From Haladaptatus sp. R4 (GTDB lineage Archaea; Halobacteriota; Halobacteria; Halobacteriales; Haladaptataceae): DNA of 64,000 nt. Positions 1 through 9,819 of this stretch are shown here, one piece after another. The notes under the pieces were generated by a model. The model saw only the letters and a list, made by a program, of their open reading frames with translations, was not told the DNA's origin and made no database searches. Where the stretch lies: contig NZ_LWHG01000021.1 in the NCBI RefSeq assembly GCF_001625445.1, positions 868,001 through 932,000 of the forward strand. The letters run 5' to 3'. Each line of letters opens with the position of its first letter. The stretch's first letter is position 1. A program made the translations under genes and the position numbers.

Positions 1-1
1 G

Positions 2-730
2 ATGAGCACGGTCCACGAGTTCGGCCACGCAACCTACACGCAGGGACTGCCTGACGACCAGTACGGCACGCCGCTCGGTCAGGCGCGCGACCTGACGGTC
101 CACGAATCCCAGTCCCGCGTCTGGGAGAACAACGTCGGCCGGTCGCGTGCGTTCTGGGAGAACTTCCTCCCGCTCGTCAAGGAGCGCTTCTCCGACGCGG
201 AGGACGTCTCCGTCGAGGAAATCTACGAGGCCGCGAACCGCGTCCACGAGGACAACCTCATCCGCGTCGAGGCGGACGAACTGACCTACCACATGCACAT
301 CGTGGTACGCTTCGAAATCGAGAAGCAACTCATCCGCGGCGAAATAGAGGTTGACGAAGTGCCCGAACTCTGGAACGACAAGTACGAGGAGTACCTCGGC
401 ATCCGCCCCGACACCGACGCCGAGGGGTGCCTACAGGACATCCACTGGAGCCACGGCAGTTTCGGCTACTTCCCGACCTACTCGCTCGGAAGCGTCCTCG
501 CCGCGCAACTGTACGCGAAAGCCGACGAGGACATCGACGACCTCGACGACCAGATTCGAGCGGGCGAGTTCGACGATTTCCACGACTGGCTGACCACCAA
601 CATCCACCAGTACGGGTGTCTGTACACCACCGACGACCTCATCGAACACGCGACCGGCGAGAGCTTCACCGCCGACTACTTCCTCGACTACGTGAACGAG
701 AAGTACGGCGCGCTGTACGACCTGGAATAG
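2..730 (+). CDS. Carboxypeptidase Taq-type (M32) metallopeptidase, C-terminal half, 5' truncated by window
   Basis: The visible 242 residues are the C-terminal half of an M32 zinc carboxypeptidase, whose members are about 500 residues long. The zinc-binding and catalytic motif HEFGH is near the start of the visible part, followed by the third-ligand region HESQSR about 30 residues later, then the conserved tail ending GALYDLE. M32 enzymes remove C-terminal residues from peptides in the cytoplasm. The reading frame is already open at the window edge, so the methionine at position 2 is internal and the true start lies outside. Nothing looks damaged. Confidence 0.93.
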   Translation: MSTVHEFGHATYTQGLPDDQYGTPLGQARDLTVHESQSRVWENNVGRSRAFWENFLPLVKERFSDAEDVSVEEIYEAANRVHEDNLIRVEADELTYHMHIVVRFEIEKQLIRGEIEVDEVPELWNDKYEEYLGIRPDTDAEGCLQDIHWSHGSFGYFPTYSLGSVLAAQLYAKADEDIDDLDDQIRAGEFDDFHDWLTTNIHQYGCLYTTDDLIEHATGESFTADYFLDYVNEKYGALYDLE

Positions 731-757
731 ACGCCAATTCGTTTTCGATTTTTCCGT

Positions 758-1395
758 TCACGACTCCGCCGACGCGGCCGAATACTCGTGCACGAGTCTC
801 GACTCCGCCCGATGGAGCACCCCGCTCACGGTCGATTTCGACACGTCGAGCAGTTCCGCCAGCCGCGTTATCGAACAGCGTCGTGGCATCTCGTAGTACC
901 CCTCCTCCACGGCGAGGTCCACGATTTCCGCCTGGCGCTCGGTGAGCAATCCGCTCGAATCGCCCGTCGTCCGAACGGCGACGATTTCGACGGTGGCACC
1001 CATCCCCTCCAGCGCCCGTTTCAGTTCGACGACCCGCTCCCGCGTTTCCGTGACGGTCACGTCCACGGACCCGTTCCGGACCGTCACCGGATATACTCCG
1101 GCATCGTCCCGGTGTCGCGGAAGATGTCGTACGTCTCGTGCGACGTGGCCTCGTTCCGGAACACGGTCTTTCCGTCGCCGTGCATGACGACCCGAAACGA
1201 GTCGATGGAGGGGTCGCGTTCCGCGCTCTCCCGCAGGACGTCCACCGGGACGCCGGTCGTTTCCACGAGCGCACTCGCACGCTCGTCGCCGCCGATACCG
1301 GAGAGGATGCGGAATTCCGCGGTGTCGTATTCGCGCGATATCTTTCCGATCCATAGCCGCTCGGGCACGGTCACGCGAAATCGAATGGAGGCCAT
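758..1395 (-). pseudogene. HTH-10 (bacterio-opsin activator-like) transcription regulator, interrupted by a frameshift
   Basis: Two frames together make one protein of about 212 residues. The N-terminal part (start 1395, MASIRFRV) is a bacterio-opsin-activator sensor-like domain and runs to a stop at 1084 after MPEYIR. The C-terminal part is in another frame and continues with TVRNGSVDVTV, then the HTH-10 domain (LLTERQAEIV, LLDVSKSTVSGVLHRAE). One extra C in the short C run near 1088-1092 would restore EYIPVTVRNG. This is either a real frameshift or a sequencing error. Start 1395 is supported by a TATA-like element 21-29 bases upstream. The family binds DNA and regulates transcription; the target is unknown. 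Confidence 0.8.
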
Positions 1396-1415
1396 CGGCT
1401 CTCCTTCCGCACCCG

Positions 1416-1424
1416 ATATAAATA
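1416..1424 (-). promoter_or_regulatory. TATA element of the HTH-10 regulator
   Basis: On the minus strand the AT-rich element TATTTATAT lies 21-29 bases upstream of the ATG at 1395. That spacing fits a leaderless haloarchaeal transcript starting at or next to the ATG. Confidence 0.5.
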
Positions 1425-1536
1425 AGGCTACATGTGACCGTCTATGTACTCGGAGCCGACGACCCAACCACCATTCGACGAATGACACACGACAATCGCC
1501 GTTCCAGCGGTCGATTTTCCATCCTACTCACTACCG

Positions 1537-2391
1537 ATGATTCGCGTTGACAGCCTCGATTTCGCGTACCCGAACGCCGAGAACGACACGCTTCGTGACC
1601 TCTCTTTCGCGGTCGATTCGGGCGAGATATTCGGCTTCCTCGGTCCCAGCGGGGCGGGAAAGAGCACGACCCAGAAAATCCTCACCGGACTGCTGGACGA
1701 CTACCGCGGGTCCGTCCGCGTGTTCGACCGGGAGGTCCGCGACTGGGACGGTACCTACTACGACCGAATCGGGGTTTCGGCCGAATCCCCCAACCAGTAT
1801 CCCAAACTCACCGGCCGCGAGAACCTCGAACTGTTCGCGTCGCTCCACCGGACCGAAACGAGGGATATCGAGGAACTGTTCTCGCTCGTCGGGCTTGCGG
1901 ACGCCATCGACCGGCGCGTGGGCACCTATTCGAAGGGGATGGCGATGCGTCTCAACTTCATCCGCGCACTCCTGCACGACCCCGAACTCGTCTTTCTGGA
2001 CGAACCGACGAGCGGTATCGACCCCGGCAACGCGAAGCGGATCAAGACGGCCATCGCCGACCTCCGCGACGCCGGCACGACGGTGTTCCTGACGACCCAC
2101 GACATGACCGTCGCTGACCAACTCTGTGACCGGGTAGCGTTCATCGTGAACGGCCGGATTCCGCTCGTCGGGGAACCCGAGGCGTTGAAACGGGAGTACG
2201 GGTCGCGGACGGTTCGGGTGGAGTACCACGATGGGAACCGCCCGCGAACCGCGCGGTTCGCGCTCGACGGGTTGAACGGGAACCCGGAGTTCCGGTCGCT
2301 GCTCGCGGAGAACGACATCGAAACGCTCCACACCGAGGAAGCCACACTGGAGACCGTCTTCCTCGAAGTGACGGGGGAACGGTTAGAGTGA
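1537..2391 (+). CDS. ABC-2 type exporter, ATP-binding subunit
   Basis: A 284-residue nucleotide-binding domain: Walker A GPSGAGKST at about residues 36-44, a degenerate signature YSKGM near 130, Walker B LVFLDEPTSGID near 150 and the switch histidine in TTHD near 188. The C-terminal tail after residue 205 resembles that of drug or antibiotic ABC-2 exporters. It overlaps the downstream permease by four bases (GTGA), so the two are translationally coupled and should form one exporter. Its substrate cannot be read from the sequence. Confidence 0.92.
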   Translation: MIRVDSLDFAYPNAENDTLRDLSFAVDSGEIFGFLGPSGAGKSTTQKILTGLLDDYRGSVRVFDREVRDWDGTYYDRIGVSAESPNQYPKLTGRENLELFASLHRTETRDIEELFSLVGLADAIDRRVGTYSKGMAMRLNFIRALLHDPELVFLDEPTSGIDPGNAKRIKTAIADLRDAGTTVFLTTHDMTVADQLCDRVAFIVNGRIPLVGEPEALKREYGSRTVRVEYHDGNRPRTARFALDGLNGNPEFRSLLAENDIETLHTEEATLETVFLEVTGERLE

Positions 2392-3890
2392 ATCCAGTCG
2401 CCGCGATGATTCGGTGGGACGTACGGCTTCAGCGTCGATACGGCTTCTACACCGTCTACGCAGTGCTGACGGCGTTCTACGTCGTCGCGTTCGTCGGTTT
2501 CGGGTTGCCAGCGGCGGTAACACGGCGTGCGCTGGTGTTCGTCGTCCTCTCCGACCCGGCCGTCCTCGGTTTCTACTTCATCGCCGCGCTCGTCCTCATC
2601 GAGAAACGCGAGGGCGTCCTCGACGCCCTCGTCGTTTCGCCGCTCGGCGTCCGGGGCTACCTCGTCTCCAAAGTCGCGTCCCTGACCCTCCTCGCGGTCG
2701 TCGTGGCGACGGTGCTCGCCCTCGTCGTGCATCCGAGCGGCGTGAACGTTCCGCTGCTGATGCTCGGCGTGGCGCTCACGTCGATTCCCTTCGTCCTCGT
2801 CGGATTCGTCAGCGTCGCCCGGTTCGACTCGATAAACGACTACTTCCTGAGCGCGCTTTTGTACGGCGCGGTACTGTACGCACCGCTGCTGTCGTTCTTC
2901 GGTCTCTTCGACACGCCGGTTTTCTACCTGCTTCCCGTCCGCCCCGCCCTGATACTCATCGACGGCGCATTTCACGGGATTGGGTCGGTGGAGTTCGTGT
3001 ACGCGGTGGGCTACCTGTCGCTCGGAAGCCTCCTCGCGTTCGCCGTGGCGGAGCGTGAGTTCCATCGCCACATCGTACAGCACCGTCCGTCGCGGAGCGA
3101 AACGAACGGATCGAACGGATCGAAATCGTCCCGCCTCGGAGCGGTTCGTGATCTGGGGCCCGTCGGCGGCTTGGCGCTCACGGACGGGAAGAAGTGGTTC
3201 CGTGACCCGCTTCTCCTCGTCGCGGGAACCGGCCCGCTACTGCTCGCCTTGCTCGCTCACGTTGCACTCCCCTTCCTCAACGGGCACTATCTCCCGACCA
3301 TCTCGCTCGTTCCGTACTATCCGCTGGTGCTCGGATTCGTCATCACGTTCCCGCCCTACATCTACGGGTTCGTGGTCGGCTTCTTCGTGCTCGAAGACCG
3401 CGAGCAAGGCGTGCTGGCCGCGCTCTGGACGACGCCCCTGACCGGCCGTGGCTACCTTCGCTACCGCGGCGCGACCGCGTATCTCGTCGGTGCGGTTGTG
3501 ACGATTCCGACCGTGATGCTGTTCGGCCTCGTCCGGGTACCGTCGCTCGTGCTCGTGGCCGTTACGGTCGTCGTCGCGCTCGCTGGACCAGCCATCGCGT
3601 TCCTGTTCGCGGGGCTGCCACGCGACTCCATCGAGGGTGTGGTCATCAACAAACTGCTCGGCCTGTTGTTGATCGTGCCGGTCGCGGGAATCGCGTTGCT
3701 CCCCGAACCGTGGCAGTACGCCGTCGGAATCGTGCCGCTCTACTGGCCGGTGAAGGCGCTCGTCGTGGGAGTCAGCGACGGGATCGGACTTCGTTTCGTC
3801 GCCTTCCTCTTTCTTGGAGTCCTCTCGTTCGGCGTGTCGATTCGGTATCTCGTCCGGCGATTCGAACGGATGGCCCGGGACGAGCGGTGA
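2388..3890 (+). CDS. ABC-2 type exporter, permease subunit
   Basis: A 500-residue integral membrane protein with about twelve hydrophobic segments in two similar halves, each with an ABC-2-like layout: a DREQGVL or KREGVL loop between helices, then LTGRGYL or VRGYL. This resembles fluoroquinolone or antibiotic exporter permeases with both half-permeases fused. Translation starts at GTG 2388, inside the stop of the ATPase gene. A polar linker rich in Ser and Asn near residue 240 joins the halves. It forms the pore for the ATPase at 1537. Confidence 0.85.
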   Translation: MNPVAAMIRWDVRLQRRYGFYTVYAVLTAFYVVAFVGFGLPAAVTRRALVFVVLSDPAVLGFYFIAALVLIEKREGVLDALVVSPLGVRGYLVSKVASLTLLAVVVATVLALVVHPSGVNVPLLMLGVALTSIPFVLVGFVSVARFDSINDYFLSALLYGAVLYAPLLSFFGLFDTPVFYLLPVRPALILIDGAFHGIGSVEFVYAVGYLSLGSLLAFAVAEREFHRHIVQHRPSRSETNGSNGSKSSRLGAVRDLGPVGGLALTDGKKWFRDPLLLVAGTGPLLLALLAHVALPFLNGHYLPTISLVPYYPLVLGFVITFPPYIYGFVVGFFVLEDREQGVLAALWTTPLTGRGYLRYRGATAYLVGAVVTIPTVMLFGLVRVPSLVLVAVTVVVALAGPAIAFLFAGLPRDSIEGVVINKLLGLLLIVPVAGIALLPEPWQYAVGIVPLYWPVKALVVGVSDGIGLRFVAFLFLGVLSFGVSIRYLVRRFERMARDER

Positions 3891-3916
3891 AAAAACGGGT
3901 CGTTCGACTGCTCACT

Positions 3917-4513
3917 TCAGTAGGAATTGACGAGGTCGATGTAGTGGTCCCAATCCCAGTTCGAACCGGGGTCGGTGTGACTGCTGGAGGGGACCTGTGA
4001 GTGCCCGATGATACCGCCGTTGGCCGGGTTCGCGGCGTCGCTCGGGACGCTCGTCGGGTGCTGTTTCGGCACGCCGTACTGGTCACAGAGCCAACTGGCC
4101 AGTTTGGCCGACGCCTCGTACTGCGCTTCCTCGTAGGTCCCGCTGACGTAGCCGCCGTGTTCGATGCCGACGGAGTACTTGTTGTAGTCCCAGTCACCGG
4201 CGTGCCACGCGATGTTGATGTCGCTGACGCTCTGATATTTGTAGCCGTCCTCGGCGACGATGTAGTGTGCGCTGACGTCCGCATCGGGGTCCTGGAACCA
4301 GTTGGCCGCGCTGCTCGCCGACCCCTGCACGGTGTGGATGATGACCCAGTCGATCAGTCCCGCACCACGGTCCGCCGCCGTGTAGTTGCTCGAATCGGCC
4401 GGTTGCCAATGGACCGTCGGCTTGGCCGCCGCAGTTCCACTGAACGCAACCGCACCGAGTCCCGCCGTGCCTGCCGCACCGATCGTCTTGAGTAAGTTAC
4501 GTCTGGATGGCAT
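3917..4513 (-). CDS. Tat-exported N-acetylmuramoyl-L-alanine amidase (Amidase_2 / PGRP fold)
   Basis: A 198-residue protein. The first about 30 residues are a twin-arginine signal (SRRNLLKTIGAAG, hydrophobic core, AxA-type site near GTAAAKP). The mature part is an Amidase_2 domain: first zinc His in VIIHTVQG, substrate-side segment VGIEHGGYV, second His in IIGHSQVP, and Asp ligand in HTDPG. The family cleaves the lactyl-amide bond between MurNAc and the stem peptide of bacterial peptidoglycan. Haloarchaea have no peptidoglycan, so the likely target is outside: bacterial competitors or debris. Start 4513 is chosen because it gives the compact Tat signal; a TTG at 4528 is possible. It stands alone, convergent with the ABC permease gene. 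Confidence 0.9.
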   Translation of the reverse strand: MPSRRNLLKTIGAAGTAGLGAVAFSGTAAAKPTVHWQPADSSNYTAADRGAGLIDWVIIHTVQGSASSAANWFQDPDADVSAHYIVAEDGYKYQSVSDINIAWHAGDWDYNKYSVGIEHGGYVSGTYEEAQYEASAKLASWLCDQYGVPKQHPTSVPSDAANPANGGIIGHSQVPSSSHTDPGSNWDWDHYIDLVNSY

Positions 4514-4540
4514 GTTCCATTCATCCAAAAGAAGAACTCA

Positions 4541-4550
4541 TTTAAAATAT
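4541..4550 (-). promoter_or_regulatory. TATA element of the amidase gene
   Basis: The minus-strand sequence ATATTTTAAA lies 28-37 bases upstream of the amidase ATG at 4513. It is the strongest AT-rich element in the 265-base gap. The rest of the gap (4551-4778) is moderately AT-rich and shows no convincing gene. Confidence 0.45.
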
Positions 4551-4778
4551 TTTCTCTAGTAATTTTGTAAATTAATAGTTAATAGACCGTGTATTTAGAT
4601 ATCGGAGGCGAAACTACCAGTTTACCGCACGTTCGTCACGACGAATCGGAAGCGGACGACGGTACGATCCGTCGCTCGCTGTTCCACGGGAAACCAGCGT
4701 GTCGTTACGGGGATTATGAAAACGGAAAATCGGGGCAGGATCGAGACGGCATCACACGCTATTTCGGGTAGTCCGTGC

Positions 4779-5867
4779 CTACGAGGTGCGTTTCAGCAAC
4801 GTCCGGAGGTGATCCGTCGAGAAGAACGACGAGGGTTTGTCCATGTGGACGCCGATTTCGCCCTCCATCGCCGAGAGACCGACCGTTTGGAGCGGTTTCG
4901 GGAGCGAGTACGCCCGCCGCACCCAGTGGCCCAGTCGGATCTCGTTCTTTAGTTCCCGCCGCCACGCGCGTTCGTAATCGGCGAGCGTTCCGGGGTCGTC
5001 GGGATCGACCGTTTCGGCGGCGTGATCGGCCGAAGTCATCCCATAGAGGATTCCACCGCCGGTGAACGGCTTCGTCTGCGCGGCGGCGTCGCCGATGAGG
5101 AACCCTCGATGTGCGGTGACGCGCGGTGCCGGACCGATGGGAATCATCCCGGCGCAGAAATTCCCGATTTCGACGCCGTAGTCCGCCGTAAATCGGTCGA
5201 ACAACTCGCGGGCGCTCTCGCCCGGCGGCGCGGCCAGACCGTACTCGACGCCCTCCGCTCCACGGGGAATTCGCCACGCGAAGAATTTGGGCGCGGTGAG
5301 GTGAACGTCGACGAAATCGCCGCCGTCGTCTTCGGTCGTGAAACCGAGCACGCCCTGGAGCTTCTCGTCCGGTTCCGGCAGGTGGAGTTCCCGTCGGACG
5401 CGGGAGGCGGGGCCGTCACAGCCGACCACCATCTTCCCGCGAAACGTCTCGGTTCCGTCCGGCGTGTTCGCGGTAACATCGACGTATTCGCCGTGTTCCT
5501 CGACCCCCGAGACGCTGTGGTTCTCGCGCAGATCGACTCCGGCATCCTCGGCGGCGCGGGCGAGCGTCCGGTCGAGACCGACCCGGTCGATGACGTTGGA
5601 GATGACTTCCTTCTTGTAGAACGGATGGTCCGCCGAACCCGGTCCATCGACGTGGAACCGAGCCCCGTAGACTTCGTTTTGCAGAAGCTCGTCGCGTGCT
5701 CCATCGGGAGTAAAGTTCCAAATGTCGGTACTGACGTGGCCGGAACACGCGAGTGGCGTCCCCACTCGTCCACGTTCGAGAACGAGAACGTCGTGTCCCG
5801 CGTTCGCAGCCCGTCGTGAAAACCGCGACCCAGCGGGCCCCGCACCGACTACCACGAAATCGTGCAT
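4779..5867 (-). CDS. Geranylgeranyl reductase family FAD-dependent oxidoreductase
   Basis: A 362-residue flavoprotein with an N-terminal FAD-binding dinucleotide fold (GAGPAGS at 8-14), the family segment PLACSGHVS near residue 40, VVGCDGPASRVR near 150, and the FAD motif GFLIGDAAAQTKPFTGGG near 255. Relatives saturate geranylgeranyl chains of archaeal membrane lipids, and haloarchaea carry several paralogues acting on lipids or carotenoid and quinone side chains. I cannot tell which substrate this one uses. It is a single gene, with its start near the 3' end of the upstream regulator (50-base gap). Confidence 0.88.
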   Translation of the reverse strand: MHDFVVVGAGPAGSRFSRRAANAGHDVLVLERGRVGTPLACSGHVSTDIWNFTPDGARDELLQNEVYGARFHVDGPGSADHPFYKKEVISNVIDRVGLDRTLARAAEDAGVDLRENHSVSGVEEHGEYVDVTANTPDGTETFRGKMVVGCDGPASRVRRELHLPEPDEKLQGVLGFTTEDDGGDFVDVHLTAPKFFAWRIPRGAEGVEYGLAAPPGESARELFDRFTADYGVEIGNFCAGMIPIGPAPRVTAHRGFLIGDAAAQTKPFTGGGILYGMTSADHAAETVDPDDPGTLADYERAWRRELKNEIRLGHWVRRAYSLPKPLQTVGLSAMEGEIGVHMDKPSSFFSTDHLRTLLKRTS

Positions 5868-5919
5868 TATCCTCGATTACGGCCCGTCCGTCAAATAGCT
5901 TGTTTCTCGTTTCGGGTCG

Positions 5920-6465
5920 TTACCGTGCCGACGGCGGCCGTTCGCCCGTCCCGAGTTGCCGACGGCGAAGGTAATGAACCAACGCCGAAAACGCGAAGAG
6001 GGCGACGATGAGGACACCCCAGATTTTGTCGGGGATGGCCGAAAACGGCGGGATACCGAGGAAATCGGCCAATACGAGGACCGCGCTCACTATCGCGAGA
6101 CCGAGGTAGTAGCGAATCCACGGGAACTCGTCCTGCGGACGCAAGTACCCCTCCAGTTGAGCGGCGTTATCGGAGAGTTCCACGATACCTCGACTCTGGT
6201 TGTACTCCACGATACCGGCATCCGAAAGCTTCGGAAGATGAGTCTGGTACAGCGACGTATACACCGATTTGCGCTCGTTCGCGGACAGGCCTTCCACCGT
6301 GGTGTCGTTCTCCCACGCGGCCACCTGTTCGGCGAGTTCGCTGAGTTCCACTGGTCGCCCCTGTTGTTTCAGATAGTGGAGCGTGTATCGTCGTCGTCGA
6401 TTTTTCAGAACGTCGAAGATGAGGTCTTCGGACAGTTCTTGTGGGGTTCCATCAGTCGAACTCAT
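5920..6465 (-). CDS. DUF7344-type winged-helix regulator with two C-terminal membrane segments
   Basis: A 181-residue haloarchaeal protein. Residues about 15-115 form a winged-helix-like DUF7344 domain (LIFDVLKNRRRRYTLHYL, then VYTSLYQTHLPKLSDAGIV). Two hydrophobic helices follow (about 125-145 and 150-170) and then a basic tail LRRRQLG. This suggests a membrane-anchored DNA-binding regulator. Start 6465 (MSSTDG) is preferred over an in-frame ATG six codons upstream. No regulatory partner can be named from the neighbours. Confidence 0.8.
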   Translation of the reverse strand: MSSTDGTPQELSEDLIFDVLKNRRRRYTLHYLKQQGRPVELSELAEQVAAWENDTTVEGLSANERKSVYTSLYQTHLPKLSDAGIVEYNQSRGIVELSDNAAQLEGYLRPQDEFPWIRYYLGLAIVSAVLVLADFLGIPPFSAIPDKIWGVLIVALFAFSALVHYLRRRQLGTGERPPSAR

Positions 6466-6674
6466 GCCACCGGTAAGTCGCAATCGGTTGTTTCGGCTAT
6501 ACCACCGCCACCCGGACGTAACACGACTGCGTTGTTACCGCGGACGACACTTTGTTATCCAGTGCTTAGCCGCCAGGAGTTTTCAAACTAATTACGATTG
6601 AGAGGTATAAGCGTTCGATTCTCTGCGGTAAGGACGCCATTATCGAGGGAGAAACAGTGGTTACGCGCCGATTT

Positions 6675-9617
6675 TCAGTCGTCCATCGCTGCCGGTGCAG
6701 GCCTGTCGGCACGTGGACCATCGAGGTCGATCGCAGGGAGTTTATCCCGAAGATACCGGCCAGTGTAGGACTCCTCTGTCCGCGCGATTTCCTCCGGCGT
6801 GCCGGTCGCGACGACTTGACCGCCCTTCTCGCCGCCCTCCGGACCGAGGTCGATGACGTGGTCCGCGTTCTTCACGAGGTCGAGTTCGTGCTCGATGACG
6901 GCGATGGTGTTCCCCTTGTCCGTCAGTCGCTGAAGCACCGAGACCAGTTTGCGCTCGTCCTCGTGGTGGAGACCGGTCGTCGGTTCGTCCAGCAGATACA
7001 GCGTCTCACCCGCGTCCTTCTTGCCGAGTTCCTCGGCGAGTTTCACGCGCTGGGCTTCCCCGCCCGAGAGCGTCGTGGACGGTTGGCCGAGTTTCATGTA
7101 ATCGAGACCGACGTCCTTCAACAGTTTCAGACGACGGCGAATGCGCGAGTCGTGTTCGAAGAACTCGTGGGCCTCCTCGACGGACATGTCGAGCACCTCC
7201 GCGATGGTCGCACCGCGGTAGGTCACGTCCAGCGTCTCGTCGTTGTAGCGTGCGCCGCCGCACTCCTCGCACGGGACGTACACGTCCGAGAGAAAGTTCA
7301 TCTCGATCTTGACGGTTCCCTGTCCGCCACATTCCTCACAGCGCCCGCCCTTCACGTTGAACGAGAAGCGCCCCTTCTCGTAGCCGCGCTGTTTGGAAAG
7401 CTTCGTCTCGGCGAACGATTCCCGGATGTAGTCGAACACGCCCGTGTACGTCGCCGGGTTCGAGCGCGGCGTCCGACCGATGGGCGACTGGTCGATGAGT
7501 CGCACCTTCTCGATGTGTTCCATCCCCTCGATGGAATCGTGCTCGCCGGGGTCCACCGAGGTGTTGTCGTTCATCTCGCGGGCCAATCCTTTGTAGAGGA
7601 TGTCGTGCATCAACGTGGATTTGCCCGACCCGGAAACGCCCGTGACGGCGGTAAATTTCCCGACCGGGATGTCCACGTCGAGGTTTTTGAGGTTGTGCTG
7701 GCGTGCACCGCGAATCGTGATGTCGTCCTCGCTCTCGCGTCGTTCGTCGGGAACGGGAATCTCCTTTCGGCCAGCGAGGTAGTCGCCCGTGATGCTGTCC
7801 TCGTGGGCCATCACTTCGTCCACGTCACCCTGCACGACGATTTCGCCGCCGCGCCGTCCCGGACCGGGACCGATGTCGATGACGTTGTCCGCCCGTCGCA
7901 TCGTTTCCTCGTCGTGTTCGACCACGATGAGGGTGTTCCCCAGGTCGCGGAGTTCACACAGCGTGTTCAGCAGGCGGTCGTTGTCGCGCTGGTGGAGTCC
8001 GATCGAGGGTTCGTCCAGCACGTACAGCACGCCGACCAGTCCCGACCCGATTTGGGTCGCCAACCGAATCCGTTGACTCTCGCCGCCCGAGAGCGTCGAA
8101 GCCTCCCGGTCGAGGGTGAGGTACTGCAAGCCGACCTCCTCCATGAAGCCGAGTCGAGCGCGAATCTCCTTGAGAATCTCCTCGGCGATGCGGTTCTGCC
8201 GTTCCGTGAGGTTGGCTTCGAGGTTCTCGAAGTGCTCCAACGCGTCCCCGATGGACATCCCGTTGACTTCCGAGATCGACGTGCCATCGACGTACACCGA
8301 CCTGCTCTCCGGGCGCAGTCGCGTGCCGTCACAAGCCGGACACTCCGTCACGGCCATGTACTCCTCGATGTGGTTCCGCGCCCGGTCGCTGTCGGTCTCG
8401 ATGTACCGTCGTTCGAGGTTCGGGATGACGCCCTCGAACGGTTCCTCCTTGCGTCGGATGCCGTTCTTCGTGTTCCACTTGAACAGCACGTCCTCGTCGG
8501 TGCCGTAGAGGAATCCCTGCCGGACGTCCTCGTCGAGGTCCTCGAACGGGGTCGTCAGGCTAACGTCGAAGTGTTTCGCCACGGAATCGAGCTGTCGGCG
8601 GTAGTAGGTCCGCTGGTAGCTCCACGGCTCGAAGACGTGTTTCAACTGTTTGCTCGGATCCTCTACGACGAGGTCCTCGTCGATTTCCTTCGTCTCGCCG
8701 ATACCCTCACACTCGGGACACGCCCCGTGCGGGCTGTTGAACGAGAAGCTCCGCGTCTCGATTTCCCGGAAGTCGATGCCACAGTGCGTGCAGGCGAGTT
8801 CCTCGGAGAACTCCACGACGAGTCGCTCGTCGCCGTCTCCGGCCAGATCGCCCGTCGAGCGGGACTCCGAACCGAGGTTCACGTCCTCGGGAGGGTCCGG
8901 AACGATGAGTTTCATGACGCCCTCGGCCTCCTCCAGCGCGGTCTCCACGCTGTCGGTGATGCGGCTTCGCGCTTCCGGGCTGACCTTCACCCTATCGACG
9001 ATCACGTCGATGGTGTGGTCGTAGTTCTTGTCGAGTTCCGGGCGGTCGAGGGTAAGGTCGAACTCCTCGCCGTCCACTTCCACGCGGGAGTAGCCGTCCG
9101 AGACGAGTTCGTCGAACAGGTCGGCGAACGCGCCCTTCTGGTCGCGGACGACCGGCGCGGCGATTTTCGCCTTGGTTCCCTCGGGCAAGCCCAACACACG
9201 GCGGACCATGTTCTGGGCGCTCTGTTCGCCGACTTCGCGGCCACACTGCGGACAGTGTGGCGTGCCGACGCGCGCATACAGCAGTCGCAGATAGTCGTGT
9301 AGTTCGGTCACGGTTCCGACCGTCGAACGCGGGTTGTTCGCCGCGTTCTTCTGGTCGATGGAGATGGCGGGTGACAGGCCTTCGACGTTCTCGACCTGCG
9401 GCTTGTCCATCTGCCCGAGGAAGTTCCGGGCGTAAGCCGACAGGCTCTCGATGTAGCGTCGCTGTCCCTCAGCGTACACCGTCTCGAAGGCGAGCGAGGA
9501 CTTCCCCGACCCGGACAGGCCGGTGACGACGTTGAACTCCTCGCGCGGAATCTTCACGTCGAGGTCTTTGAGGTTGTGCTCCTCGGCCCCCCGCACTTCG
9601 ATGTAGTCCTTGCTCAT
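6675..9617 (-). CDS. uvrA: UvrABC excision repair, DNA damage-recognition ATPase UvrA
   Basis: A full-length 980-residue UvrA with two ABC ATPase modules: Walker [10 protein letters not shown] near residue 33 and GVSGSGKST in the second half, two signature LSGGE(S/A)QR motifs, and zinc-binding Cys pairs (CPQCG near 116, CTHCG/CPEC near 280, CPACDG near 400, [14 protein letters not shown] near 730). UvrA dimers scan DNA for bulky lesions with UvrB and hand over to the UvrBC nuclease. The gene is isolated; uvrB and uvrC are not in the window. Large open frames on the opposite strand are shadows of its GC-rich codons. Confidence 0.98.
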   Translation of the reverse strand: MSKDYIEVRGAEEHNLKDLDVKIPREEFNVVTGLSGSGKSSLAFETVYAEGQRRYIESLSAYARNFLGQMDKPQVENVEGLSPAISIDQKNAANNPRSTVGTVTELHDYLRLLYARVGTPHCPQCGREVGEQSAQNMVRRVLGLPEGTKAKIAAPVVRDQKGAFADLFDELVSDGYSRVEVDGEEFDLTLDRPELDKNYDHTIDVIVDRVKVSPEARSRITDSVETALEEAEGVMKLIVPDPPEDVNLGSESRSTGDLAGDGDERLVVEFSEELACTHCGIDFREIETRSFSFNSPHGACPECEGIGETKEIDEDLVVEDPSKQLKHVFEPWSYQRTYYRRQLDSVAKHFDVSLTTPFEDLDEDVRQGFLYGTDEDVLFKWNTKNGIRRKEEPFEGVIPNLERRYIETDSDRARNHIEEYMAVTECPACDGTRLRPESRSVYVDGTSISEVNGMSIGDALEHFENLEANLTERQNRIAEEILKEIRARLGFMEEVGLQYLTLDREASTLSGGESQRIRLATQIGSGLVGVLYVLDEPSIGLHQRDNDRLLNTLCELRDLGNTLIVVEHDEETMRRADNVIDIGPGPGRRGGEIVVQGDVDEVMAHEDSITGDYLAGRKEIPVPDERRESEDDITIRGARQHNLKNLDVDIPVGKFTAVTGVSGSGKSTLMHDILYKGLAREMNDNTSVDPGEHDSIEGMEHIEKVRLIDQSPIGRTPRSNPATYTGVFDYIRESFAETKLSKQRGYEKGRFSFNVKGGRCEECGGQGTVKIEMNFLSDVYVPCEECGGARYNDETLDVTYRGATIAEVLDMSVEEAHEFFEHDSRIRRRLKLLKDVGLDYMKLGQPSTTLSGGEAQRVKLAEELGKKDAGETLYLLDEPTTGLHHEDERKLVSVLQRLTDKGNTIAVIEHELDLVKNADHVIDLGPEGGEKGGQVVATGTPEEIARTEESYTGRYLRDKLPAIDLDGPRADRPAPAAMDD

Positions 9618-9720
9618 CTAGACTCAGACAGCGACCGAATGAGGGTATGCCTGTCGGTTGCAGATTAAAGCGGAGTGAAAGTGAAAGTGGAATCAAAAGC
9701 CATCACTCGCACACTCCATC

Positions 9721-9774
9721 CCGACACTCACGTCCACCCCGACACTCACGTCCACCCCGACACTCACGTCCACC
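9721..9774. repeat. Three perfect 18-bp tandem repeats upstream of the ABC exporter gene
   Basis: The unit CCGACACTCACGTCCACC occurs three times without mismatch in the divergent gap between uvrA (start 9617) and the ABC exporter (start 9820). A looser partial copy (CACTCGCACACTCCATC) lies just before. The array is 46-99 bases upstream of the exporter GTG and 104-157 bases upstream of the uvrA ATG. Confidence 0.9.
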
Positions 9775-9819
9775 ATCTAAACACACAAAACCGCTGAGCG
9801 CCTACTCTGTTCGGATCAG

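Noticed and set aside
4589-4771. Short plus-strand open frame between the amidase and reductase genes
   Set aside because: No ribosome-binding site, no family likeness, atypical composition for a haloarchaeal protein.
6657-9302. Long open frame of 881 codons on the plus strand opposite uvrA
   Set aside because: It is the antisense shadow of the GC-rich uvrA codons; the composition is that of a third-position mirror and it has no family features.
9721-9774. Possible CRISPR array
   Set aside because: Repeats are head-to-tail with no spacers and there are no cas genes.
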